DNA of 64,000 nucleotides from JADJWR01 sp964610575. GTDB lineage: Bacteria; Pseudomonadota; Gammaproteobacteria; Burkholderiales; Burkholderiaceae_F. This document shows positions 38,908 through 47,847 of this stretch, piece by piece. Within the stretch, counting starts at the first letter, position 1. The number at the start of each line of letters is the position of its first letter. The position numbers and the translations under genes are program-made. The notes under the pieces were generated by a model. The model ran no database searches. It saw only the letters and a program-made list of their open reading frames with translations, and had not been told where the DNA came from. The stretch covers positions 1 to 64,000 of the forward strand of contig CAZSYX010000010.1 of assembly GCA_964610575.1 (NCBI GenBank), in the 5' to 3' direction.

Positions 38908-39564
38908 TCACTCGGCGCCGCGCGCGGCGTCGGCGGGCCCGCGATGGATCAGGTTCAGGAAGCTGATCTTGGCGGCTTCCAGGCTGTCGACGATCTCGGT
39001 GGTGCGCGCCTGCAGGAACGCGTGGATCAGCAGGAACGGGATCGCCACCATCAGCGCGAAGGCGGTGTTGTTCATCGCGATCGAGATGCTCGCCGACAGC
39101 AGCTCGGCCTTCTCGGCCGGATTGACCTGCGCCACCGCGGTGAACGCCTTGATCAGGCCGATGATGGTGCCGAGCAGGCCCACCAGCGTCACCACGTTGG
39201 CGAAGGTGGCGATGTAATGGGTGCGTTTCTCCAGCCGCGGGATGATTTCCATCATCCCCTCCTCCATCGCCGCGTCGATGTCCTCGCGCCGGCGTGCCGA
39301 CTGCATGCGCGCGAGCCCGTTGTGCACGATCAGGCCGATGGCCGAATCGCGCCGTGCGGTGGCGCCCTGCACTTCCTTGAACTGGCCGCTCTTCAGCATC
39401 GGCAGGATGCTGTCCCACATGCGGCGGTTCTGCTGCCGCGCCCGCTGCAGGAAGACAAAGCGCTCGATGGCGATCGCCAGGCCGAGCGCCAGGATCATGA
39501 TGCTCACGTAGATGAACATCCCGCTGTCCTGGAAAAACTTGATCATCGTGTCCAACGTACTCAT
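38908..39564 (-). CDS. MotA/TolQ/ExbB proton channel family protein
   Basis: A 218-aa three-span protein: spans at about 15-35 (MFIYVSIMILALGLAIAIE), 120-145 (VVTLVGLLGTIIGLIKAF) and 155-182 (NNTAFALMVAIPFLLIHAF). The threonines and glycines in the last two spans match TolQ/ExbB. The large loop between spans 1 and 2 lies in the cytoplasm. With the two ExbD genes it forms an ion-driven motor set, one TolQ type plus two TolR types, like AglR with AglQ and AglS. Confidence 0.93.
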   Translation of the reverse strand: MSTLDTMIKFFQDSGMFIYVSIMILALGLAIAIERFVFLQRARQQNRRMWDSILPMLKSGQFKEVQGATARRDSAIGLIVHNGLARMQSARRREDIDAAMEEGMMEIIPRLEKRTHYIATFANVVTLVGLLGTIIGLIKAFTAVAQVNPAEKAELLSASISIAMNNTAFALMVAIPFLLIHAFLQARTTEIVDSLEAAKISFLNLIHRGPADAARGAE

Positions 39565-39606
39565 GGCTGCACCTCCGTGTTCAGGTTTGGTTGCGCGATA
39601 AAGGGG

Positions 39607-39900
39607 TCATTTGCGCTGCGGCTCGGGCGGGGCCGCGGGCCGCCGCAGCTGCGCGTCGTAGGCGAGCTGGCGGCGGAAGACGTCGCGGTCGACCGGCGCC
39701 AGCGCCTCGTCGACCAGGCTCGCCGGCGGCCTGGCAGCGAGGTCGCCGGGAAGCGGCTTCTTCCAGGGCACGATGTAGGTGACCTTCGGCAGTTCGCGGT
39801 TGCCGATGATCTGCGTGCGGTCGATGTCGGCGCGGTCCTGCGCCGTGGCGGCCGAAGCGAGCACCGCGGCGGCGAGCGCCGCGCCAAGGCCGCACCTCAT
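39607..39900 (-). CDS. Small exported protein of unknown function
   Basis: A 97-aa protein with a signal peptide (MRCGLGAALAAAVLASAATA) and a mature part starting QDRADIDRTQIIGNRELPKV followed by TYIVPWKKPLPGD. No known domain was recognised. It begins inside the stop of the TPR gene (ATGA) and lies just before the TolQ-like gene, so it is likely a periplasmic accessory of the motor. Confidence 0.75.
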   Translation of the reverse strand: MRCGLGAALAAAVLASAATAQDRADIDRTQIIGNRELPKVTYIVPWKKPLPGDLAARPPASLVDEALAPVDRDVFRRQLAYDAQLRRPAAPPEPQRK

Positions 39901-40616
39901 GGCCGCTCCCTCATGCCGACGAGCTGCGGCTGCGACTTGCGGTTGCGGATCTCGGCGACCCACTTGCGGACCTTCTCGTCGCCGTCGGGCGCCAGCGCCA
40001 GGTAGCGCTCGTAGGCTGCCAGCGCGCCGCGGCTGTCCCACAGGTACAGGTCGAGCAGGATGCCGAGGTTCAGGTGCGGCGCTGCGTAGCCGGGCGCGAG
40101 TTCGATCGCCCTCTCGTAAACCCGCTGCGCGTCGGTGAAGCGGCCGAGTTCGCGGTAGGCAATGCCCAGCTGGTTGAGGTAGACCGGCTGCTGCGGGCTG
40201 GTCTGCACGGCCTGCTCCAGTCGGGCCGCCGCCTGCTCGGGCTTGCCGGCGCGGCGGTAGATGAGGCCGAGGTTGGCGAACGGGCCGCCCAGTTCGGGGT
40301 TCGACTTCGTCAGGGCGAGAAAGCCCTGCTCGGCCTCGTCGAGGCGCCCGGCGGCAAGCGCGCCCGTCGCCCGCTCGAAGGCGAGCCGCGCGGCGGCGGG
40401 AATGTCGTCGGCCGATGGCGCGGCGGTTGATGCCGCGCCTCCCGCGGCGGCCTGCGCCGCAGCCGAAGGTGCGCCACGGTCGGCCGTCGGCGCGGCCGGC
40501 GACGTGGACTGCGCAACCTCTTGCGGCTGCGACGAAGGACGCAGCGCGCAGGCGGAGCACGCCACACCCAGCGCGATGAGCAGGACTGCGCGCATGGCGC
40601 GTTCAGCGGATCGCAT
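39897..40616 (-). CDS. TPR lipoprotein
   Basis: A 239-aa lipoprotein (lipobox about GVACSAC) with at least three tetratricopeptide repeats from about residue 75, for example AFERATGALAAGRLDEAEQG, LGLIYRRAGKPEQAAARLEQ and LGIAYRELGRFTDAQRVYER. It should sit in the outer or inner membrane facing the periplasm and hold other proteins together. A start at 40595 would give a better signal peptide and remove the overlap with the gene before it. Confidence 0.87.
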   Translation of the reverse strand: MRSAERAMRAVLLIALGVACSACALRPSSQPQEVAQSTSPAAPTADRGAPSAAAQAAAGGAASTAAPSADDIPAAARLAFERATGALAAGRLDEAEQGFLALTKSNPELGGPFANLGLIYRRAGKPEQAAARLEQAVQTSPQQPVYLNQLGIAYRELGRFTDAQRVYERAIELAPGYAAPHLNLGILLDLYLWDSRGALAAYERYLALAPDGDEKVRKWVAEIRNRKSQPQLVGMRERP

Positions 40617-43407
40617 CGATCGCTCCTTCGGTCAGTTCGCTCTTGCCGAATTGCACCGGCCGCAGCTTGGCCAGCGCGCCGTAGCTCGACTTCACCCAGC
40701 GGTCGTAGATGCCAGAGGCCGCGCGCCGCGCGTTGGCCTCGTGCAGCTCGATCGCCTTTTCCTCGAACGGGTAGGCCTGTTCCTCGAGCAGCACGTCGTA
40801 CTGCTCCAGTTCCTGCTTCTTCAGTCCCTTCGGCCGCTGCGACGACAGCAGCGCGCGTCCGAACTCGGCGTACAGCTCGGCGGTCTGGAAGGTGGCCGCG
40901 GTGGCCGCCTCGGCCACGCCATAGTCGGCGGCGCGGGCGTAGGCCTTCAGCACCTCGTCCATGCGCGCCTTCTTCAGCTTCAGCTGCCGCTGCAGCGGCT
41001 CGACCAGCGCCACCTTGCGGAACTCCTCCCGCGCCGGCTCGGCCAAGGCGAGCGTGGCCATCGCGCCGAGAGTGCGCGTACGATCGGTGCGCGCGCCGCC
41101 CGCCGATTGATCCGCCTGCTGCACTTCCTTCATCAGCGCCAGTTCGCGCCGGCGGTCGCCCGCGTTGCGCGCCAGCAGCGCCAGCCGGTAGCGCGCTTCC
41201 ACCGCCGGTTGCAGCGGCTGCGGATACTGCTTCAGATAGCGCTCGTAAACGCGCGTCGCAGCCGCCGCGGCGCCGGCCTTCTCGTAAAGCTCCGCCGCCT
41301 GCCAAAGTGACCCGCGCGCCAGCGTCGGATCGACCTGCGCGTCGGCAATCCGCTCCAACTCGGCGCCCGCCTGCGCCCAGCGGCCCTGTTCCAGGTAGAC
41401 CGCCGCGAGCTTCTCGCCGGCGTCCCTGGCCAGCGGATGGTTTGGCTGGCGCCTGCGGAAGTCAACCAGCACCGCTGCGGCGCGGTCCCAGTCCTTCAGC
41501 GCGACCAGCGCGGCGGCGGCATCGACCTGGGCCGCGGCGCCGACGGGCGAGGTCGGCGCTGCCGCGACCACGCGCTCGAAGTGGCTCACGGCGTCGGGCA
41601 GCCTGTTCTCGGCGCGCGCCTGCTCGCCCTGCTTGTAGATCGACGCCGCGATCCGCTCGACCAGCTCGGCGCGACCCTTGTCCTGCTCGCCGGTCAGGGC
41701 CAGCGCTGCGCGGTAGCCCGCCTCGGCGCGGTCGAAGGCGCCGCGGTCGAAGGCCGCGTGGGCGATCACCAGCGACGCGGTGCGCCGCTGCCTGTCGGCG
41801 GCCGGCGGTTCGAGCCGCAACACCTGCTGCGCCACCTCGCTGGCGCGATCGGCCTGGCCCAGGCGGTAGAGCGTCTCCGCGGCGCCGGTCAGCACCGGGC
41901 CGACACGTGCATCGGTCGAAAATGCCTCGGCAAAGCGCAGTGCGCTGTCGATGCCGGACTGCTGCAGTCGCCGCCGCGCCTGCTCATCGCCGTTCCTTTC
42001 CTGCTCGCCGTAGGCCAGCAGCGCCGCGTAGCCGGCGTCGGCGCTCTTCGGGTGCGGCGGATAGCCGTAGGCCGCCTTCTCGTATTCCGTTGCCGCCTCG
42101 GCGTAGCGCCGGTCCTCGAACAGCAGTTCGGCGAGCAGGAAGTTGGCCGCCGCTGCCTGCGGGTCGTTCGGGAAGGCAGCGAGGAACTCGCGGTACCAGC
42201 GCACGGCCTGCCGGTAGTCCTCGGCTTTCCTGTCCTTCTGTGCGGCGGCGTGATGATGCCGGGCCAGCTCCGCCAGGTGCGTCTTCACCAGCGGCTGCGC
42301 GCGCTGCCACACGGCGGCGTTCGTTTGCTTCAGTTGCGACGCCGCGCCGTAGCGCTCGACGTATTCGCGCTTGGCGTCCAGGGCCAGGGTGGCGAAGCCG
42401 CTGTCCTGGTAGATGTCGATCACCCTCGCCTGCAGACGCGGCGCCTGCGTGTGCTGCGGATTGCGCCGCCCGAAGGCGGCGAAGGCATCGGCGGCGTCCT
42501 TGATCCGCTCCTGCCGCACGTACATCTCGCCGAGCGCCTCGTACACGCGCACCTCGTAGCCGCGGCGCAGGTCGGTCGTCGCGAACTGCGGGATCGTTTC
42601 GGCGCCCTGCAGGCTCTGCAGGCTCAGGCTCGTCACGCGCAGCGTGTCTTCCAGCAGCTCGCGATCGGCGCGGGTCAGGCCGCGAGCCGACGCCAGTCCG
42701 TCGTCCGCCTCGACACCGGCGAGCTTCAGGTCGAGCACGCCGAAGAACGACTGCAGCGCTTCCTCGAGCCGCGCCTGCTTGAACTGTGTCCAGCCGCGCA
42801 TGTACAGCGAGCGGTCGTGGTACGGCGTCAGCTGATCGCGCGCCAGCACGGTGGCGAACGCCTTCTCCGCGCCGGCGTAGTCGCCCATGGTGAACAGCAG
42901 CTCGCCGCGGCGGAACTGCGCCTCGTCGACGTAGCGCGTCTGCGCAAAGCGCTGCACCAGCCGGTCCAGCGTCGCCAGCGCCGGCTTCAGCTCGCCGGCC
43001 AGTTCGTAGGCGCGCGCGAGTTGATAGAGCACGCGGTCGTTGCCCACGTCGTCGGGATGCGCCTTCAGGTAGTCGAGGTACTGCGCGATCGCGGCGCGGT
43101 AATCGGCAGCCGCGCCAGCGGCCAGCGCACCGTCGACTCGATCCATCTCCAGGTCGCCGAGGCGGCGCATTGCCTCCGGAACCTGACGGTCCTTCGGCGC
43201 TGCCTTCAGGAATTCGCGATAGGCGGCGATCGCCCGCTCGGGGCCGCCGGAGATGCCGCCATCGGCATCGACGGCGACGGTGCGGCCCTCCAGGCTCTTC
43301 AGCGTCGGCGCGTTCTCGGCGCTCTTGCGTCCAAGCATCGAGCAGCCGGACAGCGCAACGAGCGCGGCCAGCAGTGCGGCGGCGATGGGCTTACGGTTGG
43401 GCGTCAC
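40603..43407 (-). CDS. Large TPR-repeat lipoprotein
   Basis: A 934-aa protein starting at a GTG (MTPNRKPIAAALLAALVALS, then GCSML), so a lipoprotein with Cys22. It is filled with TPR-like units along its length, including GNDRVLYQLARAYELAGELK, DEAQFRRGELLFTMGDYAGA and AANFLLAELLFEDRRYAEAA. Such proteins resemble the long TPR scaffolds in Tol/Glt-type machines. The open frame further upstream (to 44247) is a shadow of the next gene. It overlaps that gene by 17 bp. Confidence 0.88.
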   Translation of the reverse strand: MTPNRKPIAAALLAALVALSGCSMLGRKSAENAPTLKSLEGRTVAVDADGGISGGPERAIAAYREFLKAAPKDRQVPEAMRRLGDLEMDRVDGALAAGAAADYRAAIAQYLDYLKAHPDDVGNDRVLYQLARAYELAGELKPALATLDRLVQRFAQTRYVDEAQFRRGELLFTMGDYAGAEKAFATVLARDQLTPYHDRSLYMRGWTQFKQARLEEALQSFFGVLDLKLAGVEADDGLASARGLTRADRELLEDTLRVTSLSLQSLQGAETIPQFATTDLRRGYEVRVYEALGEMYVRQERIKDAADAFAAFGRRNPQHTQAPRLQARVIDIYQDSGFATLALDAKREYVERYGAASQLKQTNAAVWQRAQPLVKTHLAELARHHHAAAQKDRKAEDYRQAVRWYREFLAAFPNDPQAAAANFLLAELLFEDRRYAEAATEYEKAAYGYPPHPKSADAGYAALLAYGEQERNGDEQARRRLQQSGIDSALRFAEAFSTDARVGPVLTGAAETLYRLGQADRASEVAQQVLRLEPPAADRQRRTASLVIAHAAFDRGAFDRAEAGYRAALALTGEQDKGRAELVERIAASIYKQGEQARAENRLPDAVSHFERVVAAAPTSPVGAAAQVDAAAALVALKDWDRAAAVLVDFRRRQPNHPLARDAGEKLAAVYLEQGRWAQAGAELERIADAQVDPTLARGSLWQAAELYEKAGAAAAATRVYERYLKQYPQPLQPAVEARYRLALLARNAGDRRRELALMKEVQQADQSAGGARTDRTRTLGAMATLALAEPAREEFRKVALVEPLQRQLKLKKARMDEVLKAYARAADYGVAEAATAATFQTAELYAEFGRALLSSQRPKGLKKQELEQYDVLLEEQAYPFEEKAIELHEANARRAASGIYDRWVKSSYGALAKLRPVQFGKSELTEGAIDAIR

Positions 43408-45256
43408 GGCGGCTTTCCGCGGCCAGATGCGCGCGGTCGTAGAGACGGGCGACGGCGAAGCGCGCCTGGTTCGAGTACTCGGCCAGGCGCTGCTTCTGCC
43501 GCAGCAGCGCCGCGGCGGCCAGCTCCTGCACGTACGCCTTCTGTGCGCCTGCCAGCTCGGTTGCCTTCGGCAGCAGTTCGTCGATCCGCCTGTCCAGCCC
43601 GACGATGCGCTCCGCGAAGCGGTCGAAGTTCGCCGGCTCGTCGCGCTGCGCCTGCGCCAGCGCCTCGGCGCGGCCGCGCGCCTGCGGCAGCAGCGCGTCG
43701 ACCTCGCGCATCGCCTTCTTCGCCTGCCACAGGCGTTGCGCGAACTGCTCGTTCTGCTGCCAGGCGAGCGCGCCGGAGACGCGGCGTAACCGCTCGCGCA
43801 GCTCGGCGGCCGGCGCGTCGTCGCCGATGCGCTCGATTCCCTCGCGTACCCGCGCCAGCCGCGCCGCCAGCTCGTTCTCCCTGGTGTTGGCCAGCGCGGC
43901 GACGTCGCCCTGCGCCTCGATGCGGGCGATCGCCGCGGCAAGTTCCGCCGCGCGCGCCGCAAGGCCGTCGACATCGGTTCCCGCTTCCTTCGCCTTGACC
44001 TGCGGCAGCCGCTCGGCGAAGGCGGCGCGGCGGTTCTCCAGCATCTCGCGCAGCGCGTCGAGGCCTTCCTTCCAGCGGCGCAGGTTGCGCTCGAGGAAGA
44101 GCAGGTCGCGATAGTTCTTGAAGCCTTCCTGGAAAGCGTGTTCGGCCAGCACCGGCGCCAGATGGCCGGCGTGCGGCATCTCGGGCAGGCGGTCGATCTT
44201 CCAGAACCAGCCCATCTCCTCGCCGGCGTCGGCGGCGAGCAGTCCATCGATCAGACGTCCGGCGCGGATCGCCGTCACCGATTCGTCGAGGCGACCGTCC
44301 TCCCGCTCGAACACGGCGATCGCTTCCTCGTACAACTTCAGCGACTGGCCGAAGGCGCCGAGCTCGCCGAAGGCGTGCGGTACTGCAAGGTGCGCCTCCA
44401 GCACTGCGGCGTCGCCGAGGTCGCGGCCGGCCAGTTCCGTCCACGGCACCAGCGCCAGCTTTGGCTGCTGCATTTCCGCCGCTGCCCAGCCGAAGCCGAG
44501 CAGCGCCTTGTTCGCGTGCATGCCTTCGAGACGCACGCGCTCCAGGTAACCGCGCGCCTGCTGCGGCCGGCCGTCCTGCAGGGCGGCGAAGCCCAGCGCC
44601 ACGTTGGCGCGGTCGCGCAGCCCGCGCGCTTCCTCGTCGGCGGCGGGCGCGCGACCGAGATCATCGAGCAGCGCGGCGCCGCCTGCGACGTCGCCGCTGC
44701 GGATCAGCGCGACACCGAGGTTGAAGCGCATGTAGCGCGAGCCTGCGGTCCTGACCGCGGCCAGCACCTGCGCCGCGCCGGCGTAGTCGGCACGCGCCAT
44801 CAGCAGCTGCGCGTGCAGCAGCACTCGCTCTTCCTCCAGTGCCGGCGGCAGGTTGCTGCCGACGCGGCCGATCGCCTGCTCGGCCTCAGGCAGCAGCCCG
44901 CGCTGATAGCGGATCTTTGCCAGGTAGAACCACGCCCGGTCGGCCACCGGCGGCGCGGCGTTGCCCTCCAGCAGGCGGGCGAAGATCTGCGCCGCCTCGC
45001 GATGCAGCCCGTAGGAGAGGTTGAGCCCGCCGCGCAGGATCTCCGCTTCGTCGGCGTGGCGGGAGACGCGGCCGAAATGCTGCGAGGCCATCAGCCCGGT
45101 GAGCGAAGTGAAGTAGCGGTCCTGGTAGAAGTGGAAGAGCGCGTCGCCGTAGTGCGGGTCGCGGATCACCGTACCGTCGAGCGGCGCGGCGGTGGCCGCG
45201 CCGGCGACGAGCGCCGCCGCGAGCGCATACAGCAGGGTGGCAAGCGTCCTTCGCAT
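43391..45256 (-). CDS. Exported TPR/coiled-coil protein
   Basis: A 621-aa protein with a signal peptide (MRRTLATLLYALAAALVAGA) and no lipobox. TPR-like units fill the first 300 residues (AWFYLAKIRYQRGLLPEAEQ, ANVALGFAALQDGRPQQARG). The second half is strongly helical, with Glu/Ala/Arg-rich coiled-coil, ending in SRRDAQP. It is probably periplasmic and a scaffold for the neighbouring machine. Confidence 0.85.
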   Translation of the reverse strand: MRRTLATLLYALAAALVAGAATAAPLDGTVIRDPHYGDALFHFYQDRYFTSLTGLMASQHFGRVSRHADEAEILRGGLNLSYGLHREAAQIFARLLEGNAAPPVADRAWFYLAKIRYQRGLLPEAEQAIGRVGSNLPPALEEERVLLHAQLLMARADYAGAAQVLAAVRTAGSRYMRFNLGVALIRSGDVAGGAALLDDLGRAPAADEEARGLRDRANVALGFAALQDGRPQQARGYLERVRLEGMHANKALLGFGWAAAEMQQPKLALVPWTELAGRDLGDAAVLEAHLAVPHAFGELGAFGQSLKLYEEAIAVFEREDGRLDESVTAIRAGRLIDGLLAADAGEEMGWFWKIDRLPEMPHAGHLAPVLAEHAFQEGFKNYRDLLFLERNLRRWKEGLDALREMLENRRAAFAERLPQVKAKEAGTDVDGLAARAAELAAAIARIEAQGDVAALANTRENELAARLARVREGIERIGDDAPAAELRERLRRVSGALAWQQNEQFAQRLWQAKKAMREVDALLPQARGRAEALAQAQRDEPANFDRFAERIVGLDRRIDELLPKATELAGAQKAYVQELAAAALLRQKQRLAEYSNQARFAVARLYDRAHLAAESRRDAQP

Positions 45257-45269
45257 CGGGGCCGTTGCG

Positions 45270-45812
45270 CTACTGCCAGACCTTGACGTCGAACTCCGGC
45301 TGCAGCTTGCCGGTGGAGTCCCGGATGCGCAGCTCGACGTACTTCGGCTCGGTGCCCTTCTCGATGACCACCGTGGTGCCCCGCTTGTAGTCGCGCTCGT
45401 GCGGCCCCTGGCCGGTGAAGAAGGCGGTCAGTTCGTGCTTGCCGGCCTTCAGGCTGCCGACGTACAGCCGCTGCACGCCGCCGCGGTGCAGCGCCTGCAC
45501 CTCGCCCGGCGTGTACAGGTAGCTGCCGACCACCTTGTCGCCGAGCCTGACCTGCACCGACTCCAGCGCGAACAGCTTGCCGACGTCCATCGACACGAAC
45601 ACCGCCACCTGCGTGTTGGCCGGGAAAAGCAGCTCTTCCTCCAGCACCAGCAGGTCGCGGTTCAGGCCGATCACGTCCGCCTTCAGGTCCTGGATCCGGT
45701 TCTCGAGGCTGCCGGCGTCCTTCGCCGCGGTCGTCTCGCCGGCGCCGTGGGCGACCGGCGCCAGAGCGGCACAGATGGCGACTGCCAGGCAGCGGATGCA
45801 TCGAATCGACAT
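45270..45812 (-). CDS. Exported protein of unknown function with coiled-coil
   Basis: A 180-aa protein with a signal peptide (MSIRCIRCLAVAICAALAPVA), a coiled-coil at about 35-60 (LENRIQDLKADVIGLNRDLL), then a beta-rich region with VAVFVSMDVG and ALESVQVRLGDKVVGSYLYT that could be an Ig-like or PEGA-like fold. No family name is sure. It is flanked by 13 and 11 bp gaps inside the operon. Confidence 0.75.
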   Translation of the reverse strand: MSIRCIRCLAVAICAALAPVAHGAGETTAAKDAGSLENRIQDLKADVIGLNRDLLVLEEELLFPANTQVAVFVSMDVGKLFALESVQVRLGDKVVGSYLYTPGEVQALHRGGVQRLYVGSLKAGKHELTAFFTGQGPHERDYKRGTTVVIEKGTEPKYVELRIRDSTGKLQPEFDVKVWQ

Positions 45813-45823
45813 TTGGCAGACCC

Positions 45824-47095
45824 TCAGAATTTCGCCGTCACGAACAACTGAAGCACGTGGGCGGTGTACGAATACGGCGTCCCGGTGCGAACGTCGGTGA
45901 AGTCGTCGAAGCTGAAACTCAGGAACTCGTAGGCGCCGTTGAGGCGGATCTCGTAGCTGCCCGGCACCTGGCGCGCGCGGTAGGAGACCTTGACGCTCGG
46001 CCCGATGCTCGAGAACGTCGACAGCTGGCGGTTGCGCGAGATGTAGACGGTTTCCGTGCTGGCGTTGTCGCTGTAGAACAGCGCCGCGCCCTGCGTGTGG
46101 TAGCGCAGGTACGCGTCGGCGAGCAGGTTGTCGCCGAAGTAGCGGCTGAAGCCGACCCCCATCGTGTGCGCGCGAATGCCCCAGGTGTCCCAGTAGTAGC
46201 GGTAGTCGGCGAACGCCGCACCGTAGCTGCCGACTTCACCGATCGTGCGGAACTTGACCGCGCGGCTCGAACGCGTGCTCGGCACACGCTCGGGCACCGA
46301 TGCTCCGTACACCAGCGCCGAGCGATACGGACTGCCCAGGTAACCGTCGTCCGAGATCGCCTCGATGTTCACGCTCGCCAGCCAGCGCGGCGTCAGGATC
46401 TGCGTCACGCCGACCCGATAGCGCCAGTGGCTGGCCGTCTCGGAGAACTCCGGCGAGTCCTTCTTGCCGACCTCGTCGGAGGCACGGGTGAAGCCGAGGT
46501 TGACGGTGGTCATGCCGCCGAACACCTCCTGCGCGACGTCGACGTTCACCGCGTCGGCCTGGTAATCGGGTTCCTTGCTGCTGGAGCCCGACAGGGTCAT
46601 GCGCGCGTTTCGGTAGACGTAGTCGGCCCCGACTCCGTACTCTGTGCGCGTCTCCTTGTAGGGGCTGGCGGTGGTGACGACGTCGATCGACGCATTGCTG
46701 ACCATGTCGACGTAGTACGAGGCCGACAGTGAGACCTTGTCGGCAATGCTCTTGCGAACCAGCAGTGCCGGCCCCTGCGCCTCGACTCCGCCGCCGTCGT
46801 AGAGGTGGTACATCGCGTCGCCGCGGTCTTCCGGCAGTTCGATCGCACTCGCCCCGGAACCCATCAGCAGCCCGCCCACGAGGCCGAAGACCCTGGCACC
46901 GGCATGCCGTTCGCCACGCAGGCTCGTGCGTCGGGCGAATCCCTCCGTCAGCGCGCGCCGCACGGCGGCCACCAGGCGGTGCAGGCGTACCTGCAGCCGA
47001 ACGCGCGGCCCGGACCGCGTCGGCCGCGCGGCCCGCTCGCCCGCCACCGGGCGCAGGCTCGACGAGCGTTGCAGCGGCGCCTCAGTTGCAGCCAC
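45824..47095 (-). CDS. DUF3570 outer-membrane beta-barrel protein
   Basis: A 423-aa protein with the DUF3570 signature (DAMYHLYDGGGVEAQGPALL; SASYYVDMVSNASIDVVTT) and many amphipathic strands ending in VLQLFVTAKF, an outer-membrane-type C-terminus. The first 65 residues are Arg-rich and unusual, so the true start may be later, near the signal-like ARVFGLVGGLLMGSGASA. DUF3570 genes occur next to DUF4266, thioredoxin and ApbE genes. It overlaps DUF4266 by 14 bp. Confidence 0.83.
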   Translation of the reverse strand: MAATEAPLQRSSSLRPVAGERAARPTRSGPRVRLQVRLHRLVAAVRRALTEGFARRTSLRGERHAGARVFGLVGGLLMGSGASAIELPEDRGDAMYHLYDGGGVEAQGPALLVRKSIADKVSLSASYYVDMVSNASIDVVTTASPYKETRTEYGVGADYVYRNARMTLSGSSSKEPDYQADAVNVDVAQEVFGGMTTVNLGFTRASDEVGKKDSPEFSETASHWRYRVGVTQILTPRWLASVNIEAISDDGYLGSPYRSALVYGASVPERVPSTRSSRAVKFRTIGEVGSYGAAFADYRYYWDTWGIRAHTMGVGFSRYFGDNLLADAYLRYHTQGAALFYSDNASTETVYISRNRQLSTFSSIGPSVKVSYRARQVPGSYEIRLNGAYEFLSFSFDDFTDVRTGTPYSYTAHVLQLFVTAKF

Positions 47096-47321
47096 AGCCG
47101 CCTCCCTGCACGCCCGCCGCGCCGCGCGCGCCCTCGCGCACCTCGTACACGTGCTCTCGATGCTTGTCGGACAACGGATCGCGCGACAGCGTCATGATCG
47201 GATCGGCGAGCCGCTCCCGCTCGTAGGGCTTGACCCAGGGCTGGATGCTGCAGCCGGCGGCCGGCGCCAGCGCAGCGAGCAGCGCCAGCGACCGCAACGA
47301 ACACAGGGCGAGCGCTTTCAT
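47082..47321 (-). CDS. DUF4266 small lipoprotein
   Basis: A 79-aa lipoprotein: signal MKALALCSLRSLALLAALAP, lipobox AAGC, then IQPWVKPYERERLADPIM, the DUF4266 pattern. It ends in GGGCGCN, with two Cys right at the C-terminus that could bind metal or form a disulfide. It overlaps TlpA by 4 bp and DUF3570 by 14 bp. Function unknown, but the association with DUF3570 is a family trait. Confidence 0.82.
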   Translation of the reverse strand: MKALALCSLRSLALLAALAPAAGCSIQPWVKPYERERLADPIMTLSRDPLSDKHREHVYEVREGARGAAGVQGGGCGCN

Positions 47322-47830
47322 TCCTTCAGCAACTCCCGGATCTGTTTGTCGTAGGTGGTCTCGTAGCCTTCCCGGTAGCCGAGGTGCACGTACCGCACGC
47401 GCCCGTCGCGATCGATCAGCACCGTCGACGGCATCGTCGACAGGTCATAAAGGCGGCTCACCTTCTTGTCGGTGTCGAGCAGCACCGGGAACTGCAGTCC
47501 GAGGCGAGAGGCGAGGCTGACGGCCTTTCCCTGGTCCTCGTCGATGTTCACGCCGAGCAGCGTGAACCCCGCGTCGCGGTACCTGCCGTACAGGCGGTTC
47601 AGGTGCGGCATCTCCTGGCGGCAGGGTCCGCACCACGTTGCCCAGAAGTTCACCATCACCACCCGGCCGCGCTGTTCCTGCAGCCGGACGGCCGGCCCTT
47701 CGGCCGATCGAAGCGTGAAGTCCGGCGCGCTGCGCGCCGCCAGCGGCGCGACTTGCGTCGCGCCCGTGCCGCCGACCGACACCGCGAGTGCCGCGCCGAC
47801 GATCATCCGGCGTCGTGTCCAACCGATCAT
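47318..47830 (-). CDS. TlpA-like thioredoxin
   Basis: A 170-aa periplasmic thioredoxin. The N-terminus WTRRRMIVGAALAVSVGG looks like a Tat-type signal. The active site is FWATWCGPCRQEMPHL and the fold ends with LIDRDGRVRYVHLGY. TlpA proteins reduce disulfides outside the cytoplasm, for example in cytochrome c or metal-site assembly. This one could keep the Cys of the DUF4266, heme or DUF3570 proteins reduced; that is inference. Confidence 0.9.
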   Translation of the reverse strand: MIGWTRRRMIVGAALAVSVGGTGATQVAPLAARSAPDFTLRSAEGPAVRLQEQRGRVVMVNFWATWCGPCRQEMPHLNRLYGRYRDAGFTLLGVNIDEDQGKAVSLASRLGLQFPVLLDTDKKVSRLYDLSTMPSTVLIDRDGRVRYVHLGYREGYETTYDKQIRELLKE

Positions 47831-47847
47831 TCGTCCGCCCTCCCCGA

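Noticed and set aside
41437..43998. 853-aa open frame on the plus strand opposite the TPR genes
   Set aside because: Shadow of the TPR repeats, with no start signal or domain.
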